64,000 nucleotides of DNA from Vibrio neonatus (GTDB taxonomy: Bacteria > Pseudomonadota > Gammaproteobacteria > Enterobacterales > Vibrionaceae). The notes beneath the pieces are model-generated. The model ran no database searches. It was not told the DNA's origin and saw only the letters and a list, made by a program, of their open reading frames with translations. The position numbers and the translations under genes were made by a program. Shown here piece by piece: positions 17,003-27,100 of this stretch (position 1 is its first letter; every line of letters starts with the position of its first letter). The stretch is taken from positions 310,001 through 374,000 of the forward strand of contig NZ_AP024886.1 in assembly GCF_024346975.1 (NCBI RefSeq), read 5' to 3'.

Positions 17003-17471
17003 TGCGAAAAGACTTCTTTAGACCGCTACAAATACCACTGAACATTCAAGTTGTTATTTCACTTCGAATACCCTGTAATTCTTTTTATTCCAACTGTTTA
17101 CCAATCTTCAGACATTACTCTTGTCTGTATGTCGCTTTCTTTTTATAGCCATAGTTATATTAGGTTCTGCATTGCTGAGCTACGCTGGTAGGATGGCTTA
17201 CTTATAATGCCTCTTCTTAATATTACCCATCTATAAATGGCGCATAAAAACCACCAAGTAAAGCGTTCGCTTCCTGATAAGCCATAGCTCTATAATCAAA
17301 ATATTCAACGCTGTTGCTACGCTAGGACCTACAATTGATGACTAGGGTTGCTATAAACAGAGTCTATGACTGTTTTGCAGAAGAGTAGTACTAAGGGCTG
17401 GGAAGTAGTAGAAGACAATGAGCTTTAATAAGCTAGTAGGGCAATAGTGATAAGAATAAAGTGACAAGAGT
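17003..17471. other. Intergenic stretch, no gene seen
   Basis: About 470 bases between the convergent codA and alginate lyase genes. No reading frame, RNA gene or repeat convinces me. Confidence 0.4.
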
Positions 17472-17501
17472 AAAAAAAGGCACCTCATTTGAGGTGCCTT
17501 T
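17472..17501 (-). terminator. Alginate lyase terminator
   Basis: Perfect stem AAGGCACCTCA / TGAGGTGCCTT (17477-17487, 17490-17500) with a run of A on its left, which is the U-tract for minus-strand transcription. It lies 31 bases past the lyase stop. Confidence 0.88.
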
Positions 17502-17531
17502 GGCTAGTTATAATTAACTAATGATTATTTA

Positions 17532-20363
17532 TTAGTTTTTTGGAGCGTTTTGGTCAGTACGAGTAGCTAGACGTACTTCGTCAAAGTTTGCAGTTAAGTC
17601 GTCACTTGCTTTCGCTTGGTAAGTAAGAGCAAAGTGGTCGATACGAACTTCAAGTTTGCCATTAGTGTAGTTGCTATTAGCTTTAACTTCATCGCTAGTT
17701 AAGCTTTGATCGATGATTAAGTTAGCGAAGAGTTCAACACTACCATTGTCACCAGTGTTAAAGGTTGTAGATACATGTTTGAAGCAATCTTTGTATGTGC
17801 CTTTCGCAGCATCGGCTAAGTCTTTATTGTGAGCAACGGATTGGCCAAGAACAGCACCTTGTAGTGATTTAGCAGCTACAGTTTTAGCACCAAAGCCAAG
17901 GCTTGCAATAGAGTTGTCACCCATTTTGTCACAGTAGTACATAGAGAAAGTAACGTTTGTGTTGGTTGGCAATCCATCAACAATTTGGCTTACACCAGGT
18001 TGGTCTTGGAAGTTATTAGTTGCATCATCGTCAAGTTTAAAGCGTAGACGCATAGAACCTTTTTCAGTGAATGCGCTGTCGCTTGAAGAACCTACATCAC
18101 CACTTTCTTTATGGATAATCCAGCTACCAGCATCTTTGTGATAGTAGTTAGTGAAGTCAGGGTCAGCAACTGGTGCGTTGACAGTCACATACTCAGGAAT
18201 GCTTAATGATAAATCTACACTTGTTGCTGATTCAGAATCATAAGGCACAGTTACCCATTTGTATTGGTCGCCAGATACAGCACCTTTAGTCAGTTCTTTA
18301 CCATCAATAGACAATGCATAGTTACCTTTTACAAAGGCACTTAGCTCGTAGTGATGATTTGGTAGAACATCAACTTTTTGACTAATAGAACCGTTGTTAG
18401 CAAGTTCTAGTGTTTGACCAGAGAATGCATTTTGACCAGTAACTGTGTAGTAGTCGCCTTGACCGTTATCCCAGTCAGTTAACCAGTTTTCAAAATTACT
18501 ATTTTTAATCGGTGCAGTAATCACAATTGCAGCAGGTTTTGGAACTGTGTAGCTTACAGGACCTACATCAGCGAAAGTTAATGGTTTAACAGTACGAACT
18601 GATTGATCAGTCACTTCATCAGCACCGATACTAGTAGTACCGCTACGTAATTGACCATCCATATCATATACAGATTTAAGAGCTTGAGTTGCTTGCATTG
18701 CTACAGTTAGGTCTGGACTGTTCACTGTTGGGCGGAACAAGTTGTCATCACCACCACGAGCTAGAACTGCTGATTCAAATCTGTTTTGAGATGCTAAATC
18801 AGATTGTTTGATACCATCGCTATCTGCAACTTGTTGACCAGAGAATAGGTTACCAATAATTTCTGAATTTTCTGGTAAACCACGGTCAGAGCTTTTGAAT
18901 ACTGGACCAATCGCTTGTTCAACAATGTTGTGGTCAATGAAAACACGATTTGGTTGATGTGATTTACCACCACCATCTAGGTTAAAGCTATTTACACTAT
19001 CTACAATGGTGTTGTGAGAGACATGAACATCTTGAACTAATTGGTAGCCATTGCCGTTACCATTGCCATCTTTAGTTGCTTTATCAGAACCTAATAGAAC
19101 AATACCACCGTGGTGAGTTGAGCTTAAGTAACGTGCACCTTCGATGTAGTTGTTGTTTACTTGATGGTCTGAGTCACCGATACGAATACCACCCGCTAAT
19201 GGATAACCTTCACCAAGAATGAAGTTGTTTTCAATGGTGTTGGCGTGACCGTGACGGTTGGTAAGAGAACCATAACTATTACGGATGGTGTTGAAACTAA
19301 TGGTGTTGTGACTGGCTTTGTTAGAGATAACTTCAGCTTCACCTTGAATGTTTTCAAATAAGTTAGCAACAACAAAAGAGTTACTGTCTTCACCATGGGT
19401 TTCACTTAAACCAGTACGAATGGCTTCGTAGTCGTTGTCTTTAGAGCCCGCATAGATTTTGCCATCTGCTGGTGGACGGTTTGCAAAGTAGTTTTTGTAA
19501 ACAACAATTTTGTGTGCACGTTGTTCTGTTGATAAACCTTTTTCACGAACCAATGAAACCATAGGGTTTTTAATTGTTTTACCACTGAAAATATTATGGT
19601 CTAACAAAGTACCGCCACCGTAAACTTTAACTAGGTTACCGTATTCATTTTCGCCTACAGCGTTTAGTACCGATACTTCAGAAATACGACAGTCTTGACA
19701 AACATCACTACTGCTTAGACGAGTATTAATTAAAGCACTGTCAAATTTCACGCCTTCAAGAATGAAACCTTGGAATTGACTATCATGACCACCCATAGCA
19801 ACGGATACTTCACCGCCTTTAAGGGTTACTTGACCTGAGTTTTCTGCAGCAACTTTAAATCCAGAAATTTTTAGTTCAAGGTCCTTATTTTCATAAGTAC
19901 CGTCAGCTAAACATAGAGTTGTATTTGCTGCAGGTTGTGTTGGGTTGTCTTTGTCTTTAAGTGCACTAACAAGATCTTCAGCAGCATCTTGTAGTTTACC
20001 TACTGATTGAAAAGTTTCGGTACAATTAACAGGAGCAACATTGATTACGCTGTCAGGAATACCAGTTGATTTATACGCTGCATCATCAGCTTTCAATTCG
20101 CCAATTGGCAAAATTGGACTTTCACTAACTTCTTGAGCACCAGTTAAAGATGATGAATCTATTATAGATGGAGTAATTTTAGAAGCATCGGTAACTTCAG
20201 TTGCAGGGGTGATTTTTGCGGCTGCAACACCTTCGGTTACGACTGGCTGAGAAGCAGTTACTGGCTCTTTAACTTGAGTTTGAGAGGTGGAGTTTGTATT
20301 GGATTCGCTGTTACACCCAGCGAGTGCCAATCCTATTAAAATGGCGAGTGCATGTTTGTTCAT
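17532..20363 (-). CDS. PL6-family alginate lyase, lipoprotein with C-terminal carbohydrate-binding regions
   Basis: 943 residues. A lipoprotein signal ends in LALAGC, so the protein is probably anchored in the outer membrane. After a Ser/Thr/Val-rich linker (to about 105) comes a right-handed beta-helix (about 110-600) of polysaccharide lyase family 6, the chondroitinase B/alginate lyase fold. Glu342 and Glu344 (EAEVISNK), Lys349 and Arg370 (NRHGH) have the same spacing as the Ca2+ and catalytic residues of chondroitinase B (Lys250, Arg271). Two beta-sandwich-like regions (about 625-730 and 735-930) look like carbohydrate-binding modules. Alginate is the likely substrate for a marine bacterium, but dermatan sulfate cannot be excluded. 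A good AGAGGTAG ribosome site precedes the ATG. Confidence 0.87.
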   Translation of the reverse strand: MNKHALAILIGLALAGCNSESNTNSTSQTQVKEPVTASQPVVTEGVAAAKITPATEVTDASKITPSIIDSSSLTGAQEVSESPILPIGELKADDAAYKSTGIPDSVINVAPVNCTETFQSVGKLQDAAEDLVSALKDKDNPTQPAANTTLCLADGTYENKDLELKISGFKVAAENSGQVTLKGGEVSVAMGGHDSQFQGFILEGVKFDSALINTRLSSSDVCQDCRISEVSVLNAVGENEYGNLVKVYGGGTLLDHNIFSGKTIKNPMVSLVREKGLSTEQRAHKIVVYKNYFANRPPADGKIYAGSKDNDYEAIRTGLSETHGEDSNSFVVANLFENIQGEAEVISNKASHNTISFNTIRNSYGSLTNRHGHANTIENNFILGEGYPLAGGIRIGDSDHQVNNNYIEGARYLSSTHHGGIVLLGSDKATKDGNGNGNGYQLVQDVHVSHNTIVDSVNSFNLDGGGKSHQPNRVFIDHNIVEQAIGPVFKSSDRGLPENSEIIGNLFSGQQVADSDGIKQSDLASQNRFESAVLARGGDDNLFRPTVNSPDLTVAMQATQALKSVYDMDGQLRSGTTSIGADEVTDQSVRTVKPLTFADVGPVSYTVPKPAAIVITAPIKNSNFENWLTDWDNGQGDYYTVTGQNAFSGQTLELANNGSISQKVDVLPNHHYELSAFVKGNYALSIDGKELTKGAVSGDQYKWVTVPYDSESATSVDLSLSIPEYVTVNAPVADPDFTNYYHKDAGSWIIHKESGDVGSSSDSAFTEKGSMRLRFKLDDDATNNFQDQPGVSQIVDGLPTNTNVTFSMYYCDKMGDNSIASLGFGAKTVAAKSLQGAVLGQSVAHNKDLADAAKGTYKDCFKHVSTTFNTGDNGSVELFANLIIDQSLTSDEVKANSNYTNGKLEVRIDHFALTYQAKASDDLTANFDEVRLATRTDQNAPKN

Positions 20364-20468
20364 TATTTTCTACCTCTTGGTAATATCTATGGACAAAAGC
20401 TTACTCTTAGAGATGTTTCAAACAGTGATTCAGATCTTGTTTTTAAGTGCTGTTTATTCGCAAAACAC

Positions 20469-20509
20469 GATTCAAAACATATTTTTCGCCTAAAAATATG
20501 TTTTGAATC
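20469..20509. repeat. Perfect 18-bp inverted repeat upstream of the lyase
   Basis: Arms 20469-20486 and 20492-20509 are exactly complementary, loop CGCCT. It begins 106 bases before the lyase start codon. It has no U-tract beyond the stem. It could be an operator, a leader-RNA hairpin or a factor-assisted terminator. Confidence 0.7.
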
Positions 20510-20631
20510 AGTGGCTTACGAGGCTCTATTTATCATTGAATATTATTGTATTATTTAACGATTCGTGTGATGGGGATCTCTATATTTTGTTACACTTTAT
20601 TTTGAGTTTTATCTTGCTTGCAGAAAATCAA

Positions 20632-20667
20632 AGCACTTAGTTTCATATTGATATGAAACTAAGTGCT
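20632..20667. repeat. Perfect 17-bp inverted repeat with 2-base loop
   Basis: Arms 20632-20648 and 20651-20667 are exactly complementary around TG. The very short loop favours a DNA-level operator (cruciform or dimer site) over an RNA terminator. It lies 270 bases upstream of the lyase start. Confidence 0.7.
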
Positions 20668-21007
20668 CGTTATTTCGACAATAAAATAACCTAGATTGTT
20701 GGCCTTATTGGTCAGTAATAGAAGCTATAGATCTTGATAGTCGTAATGACGAGTAACAAGGTTTACAAATCTTCGCATTGACAGAGATGGGTTAGATTAA
20801 TATGTATTAGGAAGGGATATTTGCGCTGTCGGAGGCGATAATTTGTACTAAGCATAGAGTAGCTAGGAAAATAAGTGAGATCATAGCGATCGTTCTACAG
20901 CTATAGGCTCGGTGAAAGTGCTGAGAAGTTACCAAGATCATTGATAACGAGATCGTCAACGCCCCTTGGTAGTGAACTAACAAAGGGGCGCTATTGGCTA
21001 GCGTTTA

Positions 21008-22165
21008 TTATTTTACGATGACATGTTTATGTGTGCGAACACTCGCTACCGCCATATAAATAGCAGTACTCATCATAATCGCTAGCAAATAGGTCATCAG
21101 ACCTTGTGTGCTACCCATAAACCACCCCGCGACTAAGGGACCAACAACAGAGCCTAGACTGTAGCTAAACAGCATCACTTGGCTTGCAGAGACGATACAG
21201 TTTTTATTTAACTTATCGCAGCCCAAGTTGATAGCAATAGGGTAGAGAGCAAAACTTGTCATGCCAATCAACAATAAGCTAATTGCGAGCACATTTAGGC
21301 GGTTACTTAGAATGATTAAACCTACGGCAAAGATACCAAGGATGCAGAACAGTCCCATCAAAGGTGTACGTCCAGAAACTCGTATTAGTTTGGGAATAAT
21401 GGCTTGCACTAACATGCCACCCACAATGATCAGTGCCATTAAAAGGCTAAGATCAGTTTGTGATATGTCGCGATTGGAAAGTTCAATTGGCATCAATCCA
21501 TAAATAGAACTTTGTATTAATCCAGCGACAGTACAACCGATAATCGCGGAGTGGTTGAGATGTGAAATTTTTCTTAATGATAAAGTGACAGAATGTTGAA
21601 TCAAGGGCGGTTGGGTTGGAACGAGCAACATGACCAACATTGAGATAAATAATAGCGATAGTATAACCACAAAAGGTAGCGCGCCTTGCACGCCCACAAA
21701 ACCAATGCCTAATTGCCCAAGTGCAACACCGCCAGTGAAAGAACATACATATAAAGCAAAACGTTTTGCTCTATTGGCTTCGTCCCCTGCAAGTAACCAA
21801 GATTCAACAACCACAAATAATCCCGCCACTGCAACACCCGCCACAAAACGAGCGATAAACCATACTGCCACTATTGGCGCCAGTGGAAGGACGATAATAG
21901 TGGCAATGAATAATAATAAGCAGGTGATGAAAGCCAAACGATATCCAATGTAGGTAATGAGCGACTTAATTGATGTTACGCCGACAAACAAACCTAAATA
22001 AAACACACTCGCTAACCAACTGGCATTGCTGTCATCGATGCCGTATTTACTGAGTAACAGTGGTACGAGAGTCATGAGGTAAGCAGAAGATATTGCATAA
22101 AGTGATAGCGCCGCAATGGGCACTTTAAAGCCTGTTTTTACTTGCAAATCCGTTGTGGTTTCCAC
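21008..22165 (-). CDS. MFS transporter, YcaD-like
   Basis: 385 residues with about 12 hydrophobic segments. The RFVAGVAVAGLFVVVESWL block is characteristic of YcaD-type major facilitator proteins, whose substrate is unknown. The start is a GTG at 22165 with GAGGTG six bases before it. It is divergent from an HdfR-like LysR gene, which may regulate it. The downstream region contains a GC-rich stem that may end transcription. Confidence 0.82.
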   Translation of the reverse strand: METTTDLQVKTGFKVPIAALSLYAISSAYLMTLVPLLLSKYGIDDSNASWLASVFYLGLFVGVTSIKSLITYIGYRLAFITCLLLFIATIIVLPLAPIVAVWFIARFVAGVAVAGLFVVVESWLLAGDEANRAKRFALYVCSFTGGVALGQLGIGFVGVQGALPFVVILSLLFISMLVMLLVPTQPPLIQHSVTLSLRKISHLNHSAIIGCTVAGLIQSSIYGLMPIELSNRDISQTDLSLLMALIIVGGMLVQAIIPKLIRVSGRTPLMGLFCILGIFAVGLIILSNRLNVLAISLLLIGMTSFALYPIAINLGCDKLNKNCIVSASQVMLFSYSLGSVVGPLVAGWFMGSTQGLMTYLLAIMMSTAIYMAVASVRTHKHVIVK

Positions 22166-22271
22166 TTTATCACCTCATCAATCAGCCATGTGACAAATAG
22201 ATTTAAATCTCTATTTTTAGCGAATATGAGCTTTTGAGAGAGGGGAGTAAAACGAAAAAGTTTTATCTTCA

Positions 22272-22290
22272 CGATAAAGAAAATTTATCG
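22272..22290. promoter_or_regulatory. Dyad between MFS and LysR genes
   Basis: CGATAAA-GAAAA-TTTATCG, a perfect 7-bp inverted repeat in the 246-bp divergent region. It has the AT-rich interrupted-palindrome form of LysR-type sites. Candidate operator only. Confidence 0.4.
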
Positions 22291-22411
22291 AAAGAATTGG
22301 GATAATTTTTCATAGTCTTAGACTGAATCAAATCGAGAAAACCAAAAACATTTTGTCGTCTCAATCATTAAATATTACTATGTTTTATCAGCAATAATCA
22401 GAGATATAAAT

Positions 22412-23299
22412 ATGGATGTAAAAGTATTCCAGACCTTCCTTGAAGTGGCGAAAGAGAAACATTTTGGTCACGCGGCAGAGAATCTTTATATCACTCAAGC
22501 TGCGGTGAGCGCGAGAATCAAACAACTGGAATCCTTCTTTGATACGCGTTTGTTTACCCGCGATAGAAATGCAATAAAACTCACATCTGCAGGTGAGCGT
22601 TTAGTCGGATATGCGGAAGTGATGGTTTCTTCCCTCAAGCAGGCAAAATTTGAGTTGTCATTAGAAAAAGGCAAAGCACTGCAACTGACTATCGGTGGCA
22701 CGCCGACGATTTGGGATGCATATTTACAAAACTGTCTAAGCGTAGTGACAGATGCATTTGATGGCTATGGCTTTATTGCCGAAGCGTTATCCAGAGAACA
22801 AATTAATAGACAACTGCTAGAGCGTACACTCGACATGGCATTTGCCTTAGACCCAATCAAGTCTGACGAACTGGCTTGCCAACATATTGCTGATTTTAAC
22901 CTTACCTTAGTATCAACCGAGCCCTGCCATGAAGAGCAAGCGTTCGACAATAAATACGTTTACATAGATTGGGGAACCCGCTTCGCCTCGGAACATGCTG
23001 AGCGCCATCCGAACATTCCAGCTCCTTTTTTGAGAACATCGACCGCCAGAATTGCCTTAGATTTTGTTTTGGAAAAAGGCGGAACAGCCTATTTACCCAC
23101 CTCTGTGGTAGAGCCTTTTGTGGCAAGTGAACAATTATATAAAGTGGATGACAGTAAAGGTTGGTGCAGACCCATCTACCTTAGCTACAGAAAATCCAGC
23201 AACTCTATAGACGCGATAAAACAGATAGAACGCTTGATAGCAGAAATTGATCCACTTACCGCCTACAGTCTCCAACAAGCAGGAGAGCAATTATCTTAA
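22412..23299 (+). CDS. LysR-family regulator, HdfR-like
   Basis: 295 residues. The N-terminus (VFQTFLEVAKEKHFGHAAEN, then LYITQAAVSARIKQLESFF and LFTRDRNAIKLTSAGERL) is close to E. coli HdfR, a repressor of flhDC and activator of gltBD there. The effector domain is much less similar by eye, so regulon identity should not be assumed. Divergent from the YcaD-like transporter gene. Confidence 0.85.
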   Translation: MDVKVFQTFLEVAKEKHFGHAAENLYITQAAVSARIKQLESFFDTRLFTRDRNAIKLTSAGERLVGYAEVMVSSLKQAKFELSLEKGKALQLTIGGTPTIWDAYLQNCLSVVTDAFDGYGFIAEALSREQINRQLLERTLDMAFALDPIKSDELACQHIADFNLTLVSTEPCHEEQAFDNKYVYIDWGTRFASEHAERHPNIPAPFLRTSTARIALDFVLEKGGTAYLPTSVVEPFVASEQLYKVDDSKGWCRPIYLSYRKSSNSIDAIKQIERLIAEIDPLTAYSLQQAGEQLS

Positions 23300-23506
23300 T
23301 TTTAGGTAGGGTTAAAGCCTGTACGAGGCGAGTTATCACGGTGGAACATCGATAAATTGCATAGGAATATAGGTGACTACAGCCTGCCTCTTTTTTATGC
23401 ATATAGCCTGAAAAGCACGCAAACAGATTGGAAATCCTTAATAATCTGAAATTAGAGCTTTTATTTTCAAATTATTATGGCATATTAACTTTCGTCAACA
23501 CGATGT

Positions 23507-23581
<75 letters not shown>

Positions 23582-23624
23582 ATCTCTCTCTCTATCAAAT
23601 CTCTTGCTTAATTATTTAAAATAA

Positions 23625-23647
23625 CACGCTTTGTTGCGTGATTTTTT
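23625..23647 (+). terminator. tRNA-Gly terminator
   Basis: CACGC / GCGTG stem (23625-23629, 23636-23640) followed by ATTTTTT, about 45 bases after the tRNA. Confidence 0.7.
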
Positions 23648-23764
23648 GTGTCTGAAATTTACAGATTCAGAGAGACTCTCAAGATCTTTCTATCGTTTTT
23701 ATCAAAGTGAAATCACGGCATTCAACAGCAAAGTGAATGGTCTAATGCTGAGTAACAGCGTACA

Positions 23765-23791
23765 AAAAAGGCTGCCTAATTAGCAGCCTTT
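23765..23791 (-). terminator. Terminator of the TolC-family gene
   Basis: Stem AAGGCTGC / GCAGCCTT (23768-23775, 23783-23790) with a run of A on the left acting as a minus-strand U-tract, 19 bases past the stop. Confidence 0.87.
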
Positions 23792-23809
23792 CTACTCTAC
23801 TGAAGCTAT

Positions 23810-25174
23810 TTATTTTAGTGCGGCATCACTTGATTTGTGTGGTGACTCAAGCCCAGCGTTAATATCTAGGATGTCTTGCTCGGTTAGGCTACCTGCCGCT
23901 AACTTCACGCGAAGTCCTGCAGTAATGTAGTCATAGCGTGCATCGGATAAGCTGCGTTGCGCTTCAAAAACGCGGCGCGAAGAGTTGAGAACATCCACAA
24001 TGGTGCGGGTGCCAACTCGGAAGCCAGATAGTGTGGCTTTGTGTGCAGCTTGCGCTGATTTAACCACTTGTCTGTAGGCTAGAATAGCGCTGTAAGCTGC
24101 GGAAACGTTGTTGTTATAGGCGCGGATGTTGGCGTCTACTTCACGGTATTTATTTTCAAGGCTTTGGCTGGCGACAATGTACTGTGCTTGCGCGGAATCT
24201 GTTTTAGCCGAAGTAGCACCACCATTGTATACAGGAACAGATAGCGTCAGTCCTGCACGCAGGTCGTTACCATGGCTGTGATCCACTGGCGAGCTACCCC
24301 ATGCATTTTGGTAGTCTTCATTACCATAGGAAGCATTGAAGTGCAGGCTAGGTAAATGGCCTGAATTAGCAGACTTAATGTTATCTTGCGCAACATCTTT
24401 TTCGATACGTGCGGCCAGAAGCTCAAGGTTTTTCTCGTGGGCTTCATTGATAAGAGCAGTAGAATCGGTGTTGTTTTTAGCGGGGCTAAAACGCTCTGAG
24501 TCTAGAGTGTCAATTTCATTATAAGGTTGGTTGGTGATCTTGCGTAGCTTTTCATAGCTGTTGGTGAGATCATTTTGTTTCAATACTTCCGTTGCTAGCA
24601 CAGTATCGTATTGAGCTTCGGCATCATAGACATCTGTAATAGCGGCAAGTCCTGCACGATTACGTTGTTTTGCTTGATCCCATTGCTTTTTCGTAGCCTT
24701 TTTTTCCGCTTGAACAGATATCAACTCATCTTGCGCTTTTAATACGTCAAAGTAAGCCTGAGCAGAGCGCATGATCAGCTCTTGCTGGGCAGCGGCGTAA
24801 TTGGCATCAGCTTGGCGGGCTTGTTTCTCGGCAATGCCCAGTTCAATCCAACTAGAGCGAAGATATAAGTCTTGATCTAAGACGATCTTAGCACCTGTAG
24901 TATATCCATCACTATACGGTTTGTTACCAGGGGCCTGATAATAATGATCGCCTAATTCACCCTCAGCAGTACCAACTAAGTTAATTTGTGGTAGTAGTGG
25001 TGCGCGTTTTGCATCCACATTGGCAAAGGCGGCGTCTTTATTTGCTTTGGCTGTTTGTACCACAGTATCGCTGATTTTAGCCTGAGAATAGACTTCTGAC
25101 AGGTTGGTTGCGGCTGCAAGATGTGGCAAGCCAACAAGGCCTGAGATAAGTAGGGATAATGGAATTCGTTTCAT
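23810..25174 (-). CDS. TolC-family outer-membrane channel of the type I secretion system
   Basis: 454 residues from the ATG at 25174, directly at a signal peptide (MKRIPLSLLISGLVGLPHLAAA); a TTG 21 bases earlier is less likely. Two repeated TolC-type helical regions are visible. The first repeat has AYFDVLKAQDELISVQAEK and RAGLAAITDVYDAEAQYD; the second has GFRVGTRTIVDVLNSSRRVFEAQRS. It should form the trimeric exit duct that meets the HlyD-family adaptor (29178-30506). It lies back to back with the ABC genes across 254 AT-rich bases, which fits divergent control of one secretion machine. Confidence 0.93.
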   Translation of the reverse strand: MKRIPLSLLISGLVGLPHLAAATNLSEVYSQAKISDTVVQTAKANKDAAFANVDAKRAPLLPQINLVGTAEGELGDHYYQAPGNKPYSDGYTTGAKIVLDQDLYLRSSWIELGIAEKQARQADANYAAAQQELIMRSAQAYFDVLKAQDELISVQAEKKATKKQWDQAKQRNRAGLAAITDVYDAEAQYDTVLATEVLKQNDLTNSYEKLRKITNQPYNEIDTLDSERFSPAKNNTDSTALINEAHEKNLELLAARIEKDVAQDNIKSANSGHLPSLHFNASYGNEDYQNAWGSSPVDHSHGNDLRAGLTLSVPVYNGGATSAKTDSAQAQYIVASQSLENKYREVDANIRAYNNNVSAAYSAILAYRQVVKSAQAAHKATLSGFRVGTRTIVDVLNSSRRVFEAQRSLSDARYDYITAGLRVKLAAGSLTEQDILDINAGLESPHKSSDAALK

Positions 25175-25428
25175 AGCTTCAACGGAAGATCGCAAGTAAA
25201 AGTGATTAATTTTTAATTGGCATATATAATGCCTAGTTGTTTATTGTACACGTTAATTTTAATATTTGAACGACTCATTAAAAATGAGGATCGTTTTTAT
25301 TTCGTTCTTATAGAAACTGGGATTGGTATAAATTCAAAAAATTGCTTAATAAACAGGATGATATCTTCGGATTAATTCGATAGAACTTAGGTCAATTATT
25401 ATTTAATGCATTTGGGCGCATACAACCA

Positions 25429-27099
25429 ATGAAACGAAATTTTCGACTTTTTTTTAATCGCGATAGCAGTTTATTTTTTCTGCTACTAATTTCTTTATTT
25501 ATTAATATCTTATCATTGGCAATGCCATTTTCTCTGTTGCATACCTATGACCGAATATTGCCGAATCAGAGCTACGACACTGCGACTATTCTATTTGTTG
25601 GAGTAGTAACTGCGGTACTTCTGGAAGGTTTCCTACGCTATTTTCGCAGTTGGATGATGGCCTCTGCCGCCGCTAATTTCGAGCTCAAAGTGTCTAAAGA
25701 GGTAGTGACGTCTCTGTTCAAAAGTGATTATAAACTCGTTGCTAATATGAATGTCGGCCGAATCTTTAACGGCGTCAGTGCCATTGGACACATGCGTGAT
25801 ATGTATTCCGGTCAGGCAAAAGTTGCCTTAATCGATCTCCCTTTTGCATGTTTGTTCCTATGGCTGGTCTATTTTATCGGTGGCAATCTAGTCTTCATCC
25901 CTATTGCGGTGTGGGTAGTAGTGACCTTGATGATTCTTTTCTTGGGTCGCAAGTTGACTAAGCTAACCAAATCTCTTTCGTTAACCGAAAGCCAACGTAC
26001 ACGTATTTTTATTCGTGTTTTTTCTGGCCTGACAAGCGTGAAAGCCCTTGCGCAAGAAGCGCATCTTTCAGCCTCTTTTAGAACAACCAACTATCAATTG
26101 CAGCAACAGCAAAAGCGCGTTGATTGGCTCTCTATCCGACTTCAAGAATGTATCGGTGGAGCATCACAGGCAACAACACTATTAATCATTATGCTTGGTG
26201 CGCTTCTTGTTATTGATGGTCATATGACCACAGGGGGGCTGACTGCATGTTCAATTCTGGCAGGTCGCGCCGTTGCCCCGCTATCGGCAATTATTGGCTT
26301 ATATACACGAGTTGCGTCTGCAGAAGTGGCTAAAGAAGAAGTTCTTGAATTAATTAATATTCCAGAGGCTAAGTTTAGCGGCAAAGTGAAACTTGATGAG
26401 CGACTAAAATCAGATGTTATCTCTTTTGATGGCGTAAAAATGCCAGTCGCGAGCAAGCTATTGTCGCTAGATGATATTGCATTGCCTGAAAAATCACTGA
26501 TTCAGGTTACATCCGATTCACTGTATTTTGCCAGTGAAGCATTATCTATGATGGTAGGGCTTGAGCCACCGACGGAAGGTGAAGTACGTATTGGTGAGAA
26601 TAATATTTATGATCTTGAATATGAAGCTTACCGTGATGGAGTGGTGTTGGTATCCGCATGGCCAAATTTATTCTCAGGTACCCTGCTTGAAAATATGACC
26701 ATGTTTACGCCAGAGTTAGAGGCTGATGCTATGCAAATGGCCGATAGATTAGGCCTAACAGCCACACTTGCAGAATTGCCTTCCGGTTATCAAACTCGAA
26801 TTGATGAAAGTGGTATAGAAACCTTTAATAAAGGCACCATTAAGCTTATCGCCTTGGTACGAGCGTTAGTACAAGACCCAGCATTTTTAATGCTTGAACA
26901 ACCCTTTTTATCATTAGACATTCCCTCTGCAGAATTAGTCGCACAAGTATTGCAAGAGGAAAAACATCAACGCAGTATTTTCACAACCGGCTATTTGAGT
27001 CCACAGAGCCTGCAATATGATCACATATTGAGAATTGATGCAACAGGTGAGGGCAAACTGCTCACAAACCCTGCGATAAATGAGCAAGGAAACGCATAA
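25429..27099 (+). CDS. Type I secretion ABC subunit with catalytically degenerate ATPase domain
   Basis: 556 residues. The transmembrane domain (about 1-310) starts with FLLLISLFINILSLAMPFSL and the typical T1SS segment YDRILPNQSYDT; there is no N-terminal C39-like domain. The nucleotide-binding domain (about 335-545) has lost its key motifs. No GxxGxGKS exists where Walker A should be (TSDSLYFAS). The signature is FNKGT (466-470) in place of LSGGQ. Walker B ends in Glu490-Gln491 where Asp-Glu is expected. The H-loop His is Gly521. It probably cannot hydrolyse ATP itself and likely pairs with the next gene's product, whose start overlaps or abuts its end. MARTX RtxB/RtxE is a precedent for a two-ABC type I system. 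Confidence 0.9.
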   Translation: MKRNFRLFFNRDSSLFFLLLISLFINILSLAMPFSLLHTYDRILPNQSYDTATILFVGVVTAVLLEGFLRYFRSWMMASAAANFELKVSKEVVTSLFKSDYKLVANMNVGRIFNGVSAIGHMRDMYSGQAKVALIDLPFACLFLWLVYFIGGNLVFIPIAVWVVVTLMILFLGRKLTKLTKSLSLTESQRTRIFIRVFSGLTSVKALAQEAHLSASFRTTNYQLQQQQKRVDWLSIRLQECIGGASQATTLLIIMLGALLVIDGHMTTGGLTACSILAGRAVAPLSAIIGLYTRVASAEVAKEEVLELINIPEAKFSGKVKLDERLKSDVISFDGVKMPVASKLLSLDDIALPEKSLIQVTSDSLYFASEALSMMVGLEPPTEGEVRIGENNIYDLEYEAYRDGVVLVSAWPNLFSGTLLENMTMFTPELEADAMQMADRLGLTATLAELPSGYQTRIDESGIETFNKGTIKLIALVRALVQDPAFLMLEQPFLSLDIPSAELVAQVLQEEKHQRSIFTTGYLSPQSLQYDHILRIDATGEGKLLTNPAINEQGNA

Positions 27100-27100
27100 G

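Larger units (their letters stand above)
20364..21007. other. Long intergenic region with three inverted repeats
   Basis: 644 bases between the end of the MFS gene and the start of the lyase, both on the minus strand. It contains two perfect long inverted repeats (listed separately) and an 8-bp stem CGCCCCTT / AAGGGGCG (20960-20967, 20983-20990) just past the MFS stop that may terminate that gene. No reading frame is convincing. Confidence 0.6.
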
